This document shows positions 37,018-47,014 of a DNA stretch of 64,000 bases, one piece after another. The position numbers and the translations under genes are program-made. The stretch is taken from positions 2,108,001 through 2,172,000 of the forward strand of contig JACKQL020000002.1 in assembly GCA_018296165.2 (NCBI GenBank), read 5' to 3'. Under the pieces are notes generated by a model. That model made no database searches. It saw nothing but the letters and a program-made list of their open reading frames with translations, and had not been told where the DNA came from. The DNA comes from Termitomyces sp. T153 (taxonomy: Eukaryota; Basidiomycota; Agaricomycetes; Agaricales; Lyophyllaceae). How positions within the stretch are numbered: position 1 is the first letter of the stretch; each line of letters begins with the position of its first letter.

Positions 37018-38146
37018 TGTCTTCCCCCAGCGTTCCAGTAGTCCCTCCCGCTGATTTGGACAAGGTGGTGGTGTACGACAGTGGGGGGGAGGAGTTTGAG
37101 CGTTGGCGCCGTGCTAGCGTCAGGGACCGGAGTCGTAAGTGGTGTCAACTTTTCTTTTCGGGATGATTGACGGGGCTTTGTAGAATCGTCTGTGGTAGTG
37201 GTGGTGGATTTTCCGGGGGTTCTGAAGCGGACCAAGTTTCGTCCTACGTTGCCGAAGGGGAAGGGGGCGTCCTCAGCGGTGGTTCGGGGGAAGCGTCGAG
37301 CCTCCCCGCCCTCGGGGGCAGGACCCAGCAAGAGGCTGCATGGGCGCGAGTCGTCGGCGGGGCCTCCGGAGTCCTCCCTTTTTTCTCCTGCCCCGGGCGT
37401 CCCCTCAGAACGGTCGTTGAGTCCCCCCGTGCCAATTCCTTTGATCACGGAGGTCTTTCTTCGCAAGCAGGTGGAGGCTTTGACGATGTCATTGGCAGTA
37501 TGGGAGGGTGAGCTCTGACGGGCAAGAGAGGATCATGACGTGGCGCAGACAGAGAAAGAAGCGATGGAGCGGGAGAGGAACACTTCGGTGCGCGTGGCGA
37601 TGGAGCAAGTGTTAGAGGTGTGGGGCTTGTGGGAGCATCTGACGCAGATGGAGGGGCAGCCTGTGGGAGAGGCAGAGGGGCAGGGACAAGCTCCGGAGGG
37701 GGATGTGCTGTGGGTGGAGCTGGAGGTGGCGAGGCGGAGGGAGGACTGGTTGGCCAACGAGGCTGCTTCGGGGCATGCGGGAATCCTTCGTGAGTTGTCT
37801 CCCGTTCCTCCGTTCGTTAGTGACGGTTCATTTTCTGGGTTTAGGCTGGGTGCAGGAGCATCGGGTCCTCTTGGATGGTGCCTCCACAGCGTTCGCGTCG
37901 ATTCAGGACGGGTTGATGCAGGGGTCCGCAGTTCAGCCTCCAGAGTTGCAGCAGGGGATGGCGTGATTGGAGAGGTTGTTGGCGGGGCATCGGCGACGCA
38001 ATGCGGTGGCCCCGGGGTTGTGGTGGGAGGTGGCGGCTGACACGGGGGAGGCATTGCCGGGGTTGGCGGAGATCTTAGCGGTGGTGCGGGCTCAGATGGA
38101 GGTCGACCTGGGGGTTGGGTTGCCAGGGGGTCTGGGGAGGGAGTGA
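37018..38146 (+). pseudogene. Antisense spliced reading frame in the inner element
   Basis: Plus-strand frame starting MSSPSVPVVPPADLDKV, about 210 bp from the 3' LTR and opposite to the inferred element direction. An intron with GTAAGT...GTAG ends lies at about 37134-37181. The frame then gives SSVVVVVDFPGVLKRTKF, a basic Ser/Pro-rich linker, a coiled-coil rich in Arg/Glu (37519-37790), a second intron (about 37793-37844), and EVAADTGEALPGLAEIL near the end. Two in-frame TGA codons (37516 and 37964) interrupt it; both fit CGA origins. Stop TGA 38144-38146. It has no recognised domain; its function is unknown. It may be a gag-like or accessory protein. Confidence 0.6.
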
Positions 38147-40782
38147 GATGGGTGTGGGCCTTGTTTCTTGTTGCTCTCAGACTTGCTGCCTCCCTCGCCT
38201 TGTTGTATATATAATTTTTTGTACGCAAACATGCCCTTTTCTTGGTCCCTGGGCGTGTGAAGTGAGGTTTTAGTTTGTATGAGGGCAAAGTAAGCAAAAC
38301 ACGCAGGGGTGTGAGAGGGAGTTGAATCCCTAACAAATCCAGAGGCGGGGGTTACGTCCGCTAGCGCCGTCTGTGCTGGCTAGTCCTGGGGTTTGTCGGG
38401 ACGGGGCGGGGCATTGCAGGGAGGGCTCCCAAGGTTTGGTGGGGGTGGTGGGAGTTCTCCGGTGGAGTTTCGTGGCATTTCGGGCGGTGCTATTGAGTTC
38501 AATTCTCAGAAATTCTGACCAGGGGTGTAGGGGTTTTCTTTTGTCTGTGGCGGGGCCGTGCGCCATATTGGTATCGGAGGGTGGACCTTCGAATCTTTCA
38601 TGGTGTCCAGTGGGTTTGGGGCTTTGGTCTTCTTGGCAGTGTGGTTGGCGGGGGAGAACGGAGGTCTTCCATGATTTGGCCATTATGCTGGCACTGGTGG
38701 TGAAGGCGGCGGGGCCTTCTTCATTGGCGGGATTTGGTGAGGCAAGGTTCATCTTTGCAGCATAGTTGGTCCGGGTCGGAGTCGTGTTTTGGAGTGTTGC
38801 GTCTGTGGACGGGCATGTTTCGAGTGGTGCTTTGGTGTGCTCCGGAGTGTTGATGACCGAGGGGGCAGGATGCGGGGTGATCAGTCCCGACCAGTTCCTT
38901 TGGGGTCCAGGGCCGTAATTTGAGGTCCCGGATCATCTACGTGACATTGCTTTCCTGACCAAAGGTAAGTCCCAAGACAGACAGAGGAGTCTTACGTATT
39001 TCTGATACTTCTTCAAGTTCGGAGGTCTGGGGGTCAGTGGTTCCTTCATCGGGGAAGAAGTGGGTGGTCCTGGAGTTGACACAAGGGTCACTCGGTGGGG
39101 GTTTGTTGGTTGTTCACAGTTGTTGGGGCAGCGGGGAGGTCAGTCGTGGGGAGGCACTGGAGTGGGGCTCCCCGGGAGTTGCGGCAGGGTCAAGGCAACT
39201 CTTCATTCGTGTTCCGGAGCGGCCCGGAGGTTGTTGCAAGTGTGGGAGTGGCGGTGGGGAGAGGCACCGCTCGCTTTTCTGGATGCTCCGATGATGTGGT
39301 CCCTGTTCGACGGACATATTCCGGCATAGGGGTGGGATTCAGAGTGGGTGGTGATTTATGTCGCAGAGTTGGGGCTACCAGGGCATCATTGTCGGGCTGG
39401 CGCCGTGAGTTCTCTTGATCAAATGTTGTGGTTGGAGCGGAGGCCCTGGAGTCGTGTCGCCAGAGTCCAGAGCTGTGTTGAAGGGTTCGGAGGGGGTCTG
39501 GGTCAGGCAGTTTTGGGCTGGCGCGGGGTTGTTTGGGTCATCGAGCCAGGTGGGAGAGGTCCTTTGAGAGTATTGGAGCATGTGCCCTTTGGGTTGTCAG
39601 GTCGCTTAATCGGCCGATCGTCATTTTCTGGGTGATGGTGGGGCTTCTCCCTCCCTTATATGAACATGTCAGCGAATTTAGAGTACTTAGGGAACTACTT
39701 CGTATAGGGTTCTTTTTCCTATAGTTAGTTCAGAGTGGCTCCTATGCTGGGGATTCCTTCGTGGGAGGTGGCGGAGTCTGGTGGTGGAGTTTAGGTTTGG
39801 GAGTGGCATGCGGGGGGGGTTTGGCATCTCGGGTCCTCATTGTCGGGGGCTCTGGATTGTGTGGGGGAGGGTGGTGAAATAGCGGCGTGGTCCGGAGTTG
39901 TCCCTTGTTGGGGGTGCCGTGGTTCTCCTTATTAACGTCTAGAGGCTTGGGGATGTCTTGGTCTTGCTCTGGGGTTGTCGGGGTTGGGTCGGGGGTGTCG
40001 GGGCCCCTTTATTTGTTGGGTGGAGGTGACAGCTGAGTCGACCAAGGCCCGGAAGCAGGTTCGGGGGTTGGAGCATAGCCTAGGTCTGGGGTTCTTGCTC
40101 TGTTGTTGGGGTTGTTGGATTGAGCTTGATTTCGGTGGTTTCGGAGCTAGTTGTCGGAGGGCGTAGTTCCTCGGGGGCGGTCGGGGTGAGGGTCGGGGGG
40201 TCGATAGTAGGGTTTGGTGATGTTGTTGGTGATTAGTCGCGTTCGTCGGTCTGCGGGGTTGCTAGTGGGTCAGTGGATCCACAGGCGGGCTTTGGGGAAG
40301 CACATTCTCAGTGGTCTCTTTGTAGCTGGCGATCCTCGTGCAGTGGGTGACTGTTCCGCAGCAGGTTGGCATTATTGTTGGTCGGAGGGTTGGCGCGGTG
40401 CCAGAGACGTTGTTGCTTATTTGGTCGGATGGTTGCCAGGTTTTAGAATGCTGTTCTTTGGGTGATGTCGGGGTCAACTTTGTGCGAGAGAACGGAGTCG
40501 GCGGAGAGGGTAAGAGTGGGGTGGGAGATGATTTGACGGTTTGCGCGAGAGGTTGGAGGTTGGGTGTGAGTTGGGGAGGGTGTCCGTGGGGGGAGCCGTT
40601 GTATGAATGTAACAGGAGCAGAGGGGACGTTTGGTGTCAGATCCGCGACTCAATGTGCCTCGGCAAATTGGGCAGGGCCATACGAATCATAAGGGTTTCC
40701 AGGCATGGGTAGACCATAGACATCGGAGTTATTTGATTGTGTGTGCAGAGATAATGCGGGCATCACGGACAGGGTAAGGTAG
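38147..40782. other. Non-coding interior of the inner element
   Basis: G-rich on the plus strand, C-rich on the minus, with abundant CpG. Fragmentary minus-strand frames (for example 38752-38330 and 38936-38721) lack recognisable domains. No polymerase or integrase motif seen. Confidence 0.5.
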
Positions 40783-40794
40783 AGTCTTGATATT
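40783..40794 (-). promoter_or_regulatory. Putative self-priming primer-binding site
   Basis: On the minus strand AATATCAAGACT lies one base after the 5' LTR. It is exactly complementary to AGTCTTGATATT in the LTR (minus strand of 41464-41475 and 36317-36328), about 30 nt downstream of the TATA box. In Tf1/sushi elements the first bases of the mRNA fold back on such a site to prime reverse transcription. Confidence 0.6.
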
Positions 40795-40795
40795 A

Positions 40796-41951
40796 TGTCA
40801 GGTTTCGCTGACCTCAGGGGCTCAGCTGCACTGGGCGAGTCCTTACTAGGCGGGCGTGATCCCCTTGCACTGGTAACCAAACACTCAAAGACATTCCGGG
40901 CACTGATGGCTTGTGCGGATAGTTGGTGGGATGTGATCTGGATGGATCCGGGGAGGTCCAGAGAAGTTGGATTGCGAGGAAACGAGACGGTCTTGGTGGG
41001 GTTCAGGCAGAAGACCATATGGGAGATTTGCAGAAGCAAAGGAGTAGGCGGCTGTGTGATCAATGGGAACAGAGCCGGGGTTTGATGGGAGATCATTTGG
41101 AGTTGATGAAGTCTGGGACCGGGTGAAGAGCGAGGTTCAGACCTGGTGAAGGAGTGTCGGGGTTCGTAATCATAATTGCGGAGTTTGTGAGGTTGTTTAG
41201 GTTGACGAGGGCTTGGGCACAATGGCCAGATGGAGTCACCGAGACAGCGTCAGACGAAATGGGATGGGGTTGATATGGAACAAGAGTAGATTCAAGTAGA
41301 AATACAAAATGGTAACGAGAATAATAGCAAAATGGAGACAAGACAAGACCAGGAGACTGAGATAAGACCAGGAGACTGAGAGTAAGGAGAACAAGACACA
41401 AAACGCGAAACACAAAACACAAAACACAAAAAGGAAACAATCAGACCATAGGTAACGTTAAGCAATATCAAGACTAGAGTACGAAGAGCTACTTGATGGC
41501 TTATATACTGACTACCAGAGAACTTTGGGGTACGTCGGCTGCAACGGCAGGGCTTGGCGGAGCTTGATGGAGTGGGCGGGTGTTGGTTGCGATCGAGGAT
41601 CGGGCCACGCTGATACGTTGATGGAATCATTGGGGAACGTGGGTTGCCCCGAGGTTGTTGTGACACTCCGGAATGGGTCAGAGGAACCAGGGTGTTGAGT
41701 TGATGATGGGTGGCAAAGATTGGGAACAGCTGGGATGGTTCTCGGGGTTCGGGAGATCCAGGGTAAGTGTCAGTGGCTGCGGGGAAGGCGTTGAAGTTGG
41801 CCAGGGGGCCGTCGGAGTTAGCCGGGGAGGCGTCGGAGTTAGCCGAAATAGGCACGGGGCATGGGCGGAAGTTTGGCGGAGCGTCGGGGGTTTTTTGGGG
41901 GTCAGGGGGTTGATGGACAATGTGCAGGGGTTCAGGGGACGGGTCGTGACA
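40796..41951 (-). repeat. 5' LTR of the inner element
   Basis: 1156 bp, direct copy of 35649-36804 with the same termini. The minus-strand TATA box and the putative start of the transcript lie near 41508-41464. Confidence 0.93.
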
Positions 41952-41956
41952 CATGC

Positions 41957-42089
41957 GTTGCTAGTATTAGGCGACAGGCGCCAGTGCATAATACCCCATT
42001 GTTCTTGTTTTTGTTTTGTTTGGTTTCTCTCAGACTCAGAATCATCACCAAGTATTAAACATTTTGGAGCCCCTTAAGGGGGCTAGTCT
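41957..42089 (+). other. Resumed Ty3-like interior, with LTR-end-like sequence
   Basis: After the inner element the host element resumes. A pyrimidine-rich run (near 42000-42030) leads to AACATTTTGGAGCCCC at 42058-42073. That resembles the LTR end plus primer-binding site of the same element (CATCATTTTGGAGCCC at 28943-28958). It may be a relic of an LTR boundary. Confidence 0.35.
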
Positions 42090-42829
42090 GTGTCCATACT
42101 ATGAAAAAAAAAAACTAAATAAAATTATATACAGGAGGCGACTGGCACTAAGAGTTGAGGTCAGCATCGTTGTCAAGCACCTCCACAGATTCCTCCGCTT
42201 CCTCCCAGTCTCCTTCCCCAATGTTGTTCTCCTCCTGCCAGGCCAGGAAGGCCTGACAGGCATGCCGATATCCCACCAGAGTTGCCAATGTTTGCTTGGC
42301 AACAGCGTAATGGGCCCACACTGCTAACAACTCCTCCCTGGCAGCCTCCAGTTCCCTCTGGAACCGCCGTTCCACTCCTGCCGCCCTCTCATCGAAATCC
42401 GCTAGCAACGCCACTGACGTTAGTGGTGTCAGCCAACCTAGATCCTCGCCCAGCCATTCCAGCTCGTTGTTGCCAACCTGGCGCAAAGGCGTGTTGCTCC
42501 AGGTCTCCTAACAAAGTGGTTAGTGATCAAGAAGTTAGTGAAAGAAAAGGACTTACCTGTCATCGTACTTCGACTTCCTCAGCCCTCTCCTCCTCCTTGT
42601 CCTCCTCAGCCGTGGCTGGGACAGCCTCGAGTTCTTCCTTGCCTTTGACCTCCATGTCGCTTGCCTCCCGCTCCACCTCAGCGACTGTTGCTAAGGGAGT
42701 AGTCTCCCTCATCTCCACATCCCCCCCTCCCTCCTCATTGGCAACCGTTCGAAGTCGCTTAATGCAAGTGATTGAGCACATGACTTCGAGGTTGACTGAG
42801 GACAGTCAATATTTCAGTATGGGAGAGGA
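42090..42829 (-). pseudogene. Antisense spliced reading frame beside the 3' LTR of the Ty3-like element
   Basis: Minus-strand frame starting at Met 42781, 49 bp from the 3' LTR. Exon 1 (42781-about 42556) encodes an acidic Glu-rich protein beginning MCSITCIKRLR. It is followed by a well-formed 47-nt intron (GTAAGT...GTTAG, about 42509-42555). Exon 2 (to a stop at 42148) encodes RQVGNNELEWLGEDLGW, a long coiled-coil (RRFQRELEAAREELL) and the acidic end GDWEEAEESVEV. A single TGA just before the donor breaks the joined frame. It runs opposite to gag-pol. Function unknown. Confidence 0.6.
42821..42829 (+). promoter_or_regulatory. Polypurine tract of the Ty3-like element
   Basis: GGGAGAGGA ends exactly one base before the 3' LTR, as needed to prime plus-strand DNA synthesis. 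Confidence 0.7.
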
Positions 42830-43786
42830 TGATGAGCCCCAGTTATTGCTGAGCACTGATTTCAGCATTTTTTTTGGCATTGCAGACTTAGCAGCAGCTA
42901 ACTACTTTGTATTTGACACAAGTCACAACACTCAGCACACAGGACCGAGCCCGAGAGTTGGACCAAAGCATGAGACTCTAGTGACTACGAGACTTATTGA
43001 GCACGAGAAATATCATGTGGAGTCTGGAACTTGGGCCTAGATCATCAAGGCCTAGACCCCCCCTAGCGATGATTCTTAAGTGACCCTAGCAATCCTGGTA
43101 ACAAAATGGTGTTCTCCTACCAGATATGGACAAATTATCAGATGCATACCTTTTTACTAGCAGTTCATTTGCTGAGCTTACTCACATACTTGATTGGCAT
43201 CTACGCTTCAGGTGTTGACATGTCACTAGTACTTATTTGTTTACTTTCACATAACTATACTTCAAAATGTATAAATACTGACTGTATATAGACACTAAAA
43301 AGAAAAAAACAGAGAACCCCCTTCAGAGTCAACTAGCTGCTCTCTCTCAAAGCCTACCAGCTTGAGATTTCACTTTGCCTTTCTTTCCCTTATTTCGTCT
43401 TTGACTCCGGCTTAGTGACGAGCCTCCTCGACTTCGACTTCGACTTAGTTGGGTACCAACTACAGGTGCCTATTTATGTTAATTTGACTTAGCAACGCTA
43501 GCAACTCCGGCTAGTGACTAGTTCACATTTGTTCCCTGGTTTCAATCCTTCCCTTACTGTCTTCTCTCTCCCTACTCTCCTCACCACCGTTATGACAACC
43601 TCAGCTGGTGATAGCAACTTCTTTCTACTTCACCCCACATCTCAACTTTTGCTCTAGTTCTCTGGGACAGTTACTGATTTGCCCTCAACTATTAACTTCC
43701 TACTGCCAGCTACCCTATCTAGTGACTAGTGTTAGGTCCTCTCTTTAGGTTTCCAGCATGGCACTAGGCAGCATAGGAGCACATCA
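42830..43786 (+). repeat. 3' LTR of the Ty3-like element
   Basis: 957 bp. Compared with the 5' LTR it lacks about 120 bp between GTTGACAT and CACTAGTACTTAT (junction near 43222-43226). The remaining sequence aligns throughout with mostly transition differences. Confidence 0.92.
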
Positions 43787-44540
43787 GTGTACCACAGACA
43801 AATATGCCTTGATTGTCTTGGGCTGAACTCACCCACCAAGGCTTGCAACCCATAAGAGGATGGCTGGCTTGGAGGCAGGGAAGATGAAGCCATCAGCATT
43901 GTAGAGACTGTTGAGCTGGACATGGAGAATGAATTGTCACTGGCCTGTTGAGTATGTCTACTGTGTGTTTGATGTGAGTCCATGCCAAAGGTAAAATGCA
44001 ACAGTTTGGAGGTGGTGCTAATTTTGCTGATACCACTAAGCTGGAAGTATTTTGAGCTTGGTTTCTGATTGAGCCAAGGGGCAATTGAGAACATGCATTT
44101 GAAAGAAAAACAGAAAGAAGTGTCAGCAATGCAATTATCAGAAGATGAGAGCCACTCAGATGAGAAGAAAAAATCTAGCATGCATGCTAGAGCAACTAGG
44201 TGCTGGATGTATTTCATTGTGGCTGCAGACCAAATTGATTTATTCCAAATTGCATTGAAGACAGCTTTGTTGTTGATGTGGAAGACAATGTGGCTTCCTC
44301 TCAACTTGTTGCCCTAGCACAGAATGGCATAGACCACTGCAAACATTTCTTTGACCTGGATGTGCTCACAAGTGACATGGGCAGTATGCTGCAAACTATG
44401 TTGAGCCAAAGTAGCCACCAAGTCCTTTTGCACTGCTGGCATCAGTGTAGATGTTGATGGTGGAACAGTTGGGGGAGATAAGTTGTACTCCATTCCATGT
44501 TGGTGCAATGGTGCCACCATTCTATGTCCCATTGTGCTGA
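43787..44540 (-). pseudogene. RNase H region of the Ngaro/PAT-like element
   Basis: Minus-strand frame with HIQVKEMFAVVYAI (the Glu motif, near 44360-44320). After a stop it continues with SHIVFHINNKAVFNAIW near 44290-44235. The INN position (codon 44272-44274) is normally Asp-Asn, so the catalytic Asp is changed to Asn. Downstream SSEWLSSSDNCIADTSF matches the WxPG/S..N..AD end of DIRS RNase H. The frame is then cut by the Ty3-like LTR, whose outer edge is at 43786. Confidence 0.75.
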
Positions 44541-44759
44541 CTTAGGAATGTGACATGAGACAAAGGAAGAGGAGGGAAAGGTTGCTGCAAAGTCATAGAG
44601 CATGTAGATAAAAGCCCATGCTGCTAGAATAACTTGTGATACAAACTAGAGAAAACCTGTCAGTTCATTGAGATCTTGGCATGTGGTGCAGTGATGTAAA
44701 GCCCAGAAAGCAGACAGATTGCAAAGATACTCTAGTTTGTCTAGGAGGAGGCATACTTC

Positions 44760-45520
44760 CATGGAGATTAAGTCCAGTTCCAACCCCAAGAATTTGATAG
44801 TTGTGTCTGGGCCCATGATCTTTGTGGGCTGGAAAGTGAGACCAAGCTGGCTACCAAGTTTAAGTGCCTATGTGAGGGACTTGTTAACAAGTGCAGAGGG
44901 GGTGGCTGATGCAAAGATGGCAAGGAAGTCATTGAGGTAGTGGTGCATGCATGCTGGGATATTGTGCTGCAGGATCCCATAGAGGGCTTCTGCAAAGAGG
45001 TTAAAGATGTATGGTGCTGAGCAGGCACTAAAGGCAAGAACAATATCATGGTAGACTTTGCCCATCCATTCAAATCCCAGTAATGGCCAGTCAGAATGGC
45101 ACATGGAAATGTAGCAGAATGCAGATTCAAGGTCAAGCTTGAGCATCAGGGAGCCTGGTCCTGATGCAACAAGGTCCTGAATGGCATGCTCAATCATGTC
45201 ATATTCAATGTTGGCCTCTGTGTCCAGAATCCCATCATTCACAGAAGTCCCTTCAGGCCAAGATAAGTGGTGGATGTGGCACACCTTAGACAATTGTTTG
45301 TGTGTCACTGCCCTGATGGGTGATGCATGGAAGTTGCCAAATGGTGGCAAGATGAACAGACCACACATTTGCCTGCTGGCAACCTATGCAGTTATATTGG
45401 TAGAGAGAGTTGCAATGACTTCTGGATCTGAAGTTGTGGACTTCAGGTTGGTGCAGTGCTGGCTTATGATTCTATCACCTGAGAAGCCAAGACTGGCACC
45501 AAAATGTATAATTTGAGATA
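44760..45520 (-). pseudogene. DIRS-type reverse transcriptase
   Basis: Frame with LILKxD-equivalent SLMLKLDLESAFCYI near 45165-45110, then GFEWMGKVYHDIVLAFSACSAPYIFNLFAEAL. The catalytic box is HHYLNDFLAIF near 44943-44910. DIRS-group enzymes usually have YxDDFL here; the first Asp codon is AAT (44933-44931), a change a CpG transition would give. Several further stops and frame breaks occur, so it is inactive. Confidence 0.85.
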
Positions 45521-45739
45521 ATGTAGATATCAGACATTGGTTGGGATAGTTATGTAAGTAATGCTGCCATGCTTCTTCATTTAACAATGAGATGACATGG
45601 AGGAGGGAGGAGGTGTTGAGGAGGGGAGCATGAGTGAGCTATTGAGAGGTTCCAGGTAAGAAAAGCCAGTAGATGAGGTGCCTTTGCCTGAGATGAGGCT
45701 TGGGCAAGTCAATGGAGTGGAAGGGTGATGACTTGCTCT

Positions 45740-46620
45740 GCTGGATACTTAATCCTTGTGCTGCAACCTGCTATGGTCAGACTTGCCACAGGCAGAGCAG
45801 GTGTGGAGGCAGCTCCAAGGGCAGGGGTTGGTTGTGCATTTGCCATCATTAAACTTCTGGCATAGGTCATTTGGGTTGGATGGTATGCAAGTGGTGGGGT
45901 TGGCTTTGGGATTCTTTGATGGTGTTGGCTTCTGATGTGCATAGACATGTTTTGAGAGTAAGTTGCTGTTGCAGCAGCCCCATTATGCATAGTCACTGGC
46001 CACCATCTCAGCACATCAATGATTGAAAAACACCAAATAGTATGCCAGGACTGTGGACCACTCATACTCCCCCACAGGCTCAAGGAGCTGCTCAGTATAT
46101 ATCCAGAAAGTGTCCATAACAGAGGCATTATTGACATGAAAGGCAAGAATCCAAAAGTACATTTGGAGGGGGATGAGTACTGAGAAGGGGCTCTTGTATT
46201 TCTTAACAGCATGATGGCTGATTTTGAACTGGTTGGTCAGCCCATTGAATGTATAAGCCATCTCCTTATTGTGATTCATTGGATTGAACTTATGGAGGTC
46301 TGCAGCTTTGAACTCATGCATGATGATTGCCACGAGAACTGATGTGTCAACATTGAGGAAATGGGTGCAAAGAGAAAGAAGGATGGCAATGGACACACCA
46401 TTTACTCCTACAGCAGTGATTGGGGCTACAAATGGCCCCATGGCTGGGGACTCAGAGTGCAGCAGGAAGAGCCATGGCAGGCAGGGGGTCTGGCTATGCA
46501 TCAACTTTTGCAATGAGTTGTGTAATCAGTGCTTGAAGTTGAGCATGAGAGTTTCTGATTTTGGCTACTTTGTCAGCTGAGAGGGGTGCAGCTTTGGGAG
46601 AGGCAGGGGGGGAGTCATGA
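45740..46620 (-). pseudogene. ORF1 (gag-like) of the Ngaro/PAT-like element
   Basis: An open stretch at 46513-46016 holds DTSVLVAIIMHEFKAADLHKF and a later PVGEYEWSTVLAYYLVFFN segment, the pattern I associate with ORF1 proteins of agaricomycete DIRS-order elements. Downstream, in a different frame at about 45870-45765, lies a Cys-rich block (KCTTNPCPWSCLHTCSACGKS, then DHSRLQH) that could be a zinc-binding nucleic-acid module. Frame changes and stops separate the parts. The function as a nucleocapsid-like protein is inferred from position. Confidence 0.6.
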
Positions 46621-46736
46621 CTCAAGAAGAAGTATTAATGAAGCAACCATTGGGAGCTCTGGGTGGCAGAGAAGAATTTCTCATACACTTGCAAAGCAGA
46701 CAAAGAGTATATTAGACTGTAGGTTATACAAGATCT

Positions 46737-47014
46737 AAAACAATGTGTGACATATTGTGGGTGTCTAATCTATCAGATCTGCAAGTGCAGTGTGAGACAA
46801 TGTAGACAACATGAAGACTAATGACAAAAAGCTTATCTGTGAGCACAGTGTGAGACAATAATGATGTCACTGCTGCATTTGCAGATATATAGTACTTGTG
46901 AACAATGGAATGAGAAATAACAATGAGAGTGGCCAGGTTGTGATGAGTGAAAGGGAATGGTGATCAGATCTTCACCCAAATTCACCCCATGCAATCCATC
47001 ACATTGCCAAAACC
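46737..47014 (-). repeat. Split direct repeat A1 (5' end) of the Ngaro/PAT-like element
   Basis: The right-hand copy of the repeat at 26597-26873. It marks the 5' end of the minus-strand element, just upstream of ORF1. Confidence 0.85.

Larger units (their letters stand above)
35649..41951 (-). mobile_element. Young, apparently non-autonomous LTR element inserted in the Ty3-like element
   Basis: 6303 bp with two 1156-bp LTRs (TGTCAGG...GTGACA on the plus strand) and a perfect CATGC duplication. Orientation is judged minus because a purine tract abuts the LTR at 36805 and a TATA box reads on the minus strand. The 4-kb interior (36805-40795) is GC-rich with abundant CpG. I find no RT, RNase H, integrase or protease motif on either strand, so it probably depends on enzymes made elsewhere, like a LARD. 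The only long frame runs antisense at 37018-38146. Confidence 0.85.
27880..43786 (+). mobile_element. Ty3-like LTR retrotransposon nested in the Ngaro/PAT-like element
   Basis: Plus-strand element with LTRs at 27880-28946 and 42830-43786, both beginning TGATGAGCCCC and ending GCACATCA. It carries gag, protease, RT, RNase H, integrase in that order, which defines the Ty3/Metaviridae class. A purine tract (GGGAGAGGA) abuts the 3' LTR. The flanks carry GTGT (or AGTGT with one shared base) on both sides as target duplication. Its interior is itself split by a younger LTR element at 35649-41951. Coding regions hold many TGA stops and altered catalytic residues. Confidence 0.92.
26304..47014 (-). 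mobile_element. Ngaro/PAT-like tyrosine-recombinase retroelement (DIRS order), degenerate and interrupted
   Basis: Minus-strand element with ORF1, DIRS-type reverse transcriptase and RNase H (about 46620-43790) and a tyrosine recombinase (27879-27063). The two halves are separated by a Ty3-like insertion. Its ends show split direct repeats. The 5' end (47014-46737) recurs at 26873-26597. The segment beside the recombinase stop (27068-26875) recurs at 26498-26304. In element orientation this is A1-ORFs-B1-A2-B2, the arrangement known for PAT, Kangaroo and Ngaro elements, not the inverted repeats of DIRS1. I noticed only isolated CpGs (for example near 46332), and many catalytic residues are altered, so it is old and inactive. 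Confidence 0.85.

Noticed and set aside
37533..38336. Long minus-strand Pro/Thr-rich frame in the inner element
   Set aside because: It mirrors the coiled-coil plus-strand frame, has the composition expected of a GC-rich antisense shadow, and carries no retroelement motif.
42282..43040. Long plus-strand frame across the 3' interior and LTR of the Ty3-like element
   Set aside because: It crosses the LTR boundary, is Ser/Pro-rich low complexity, and is the shadow of the better supported antisense spliced frame.
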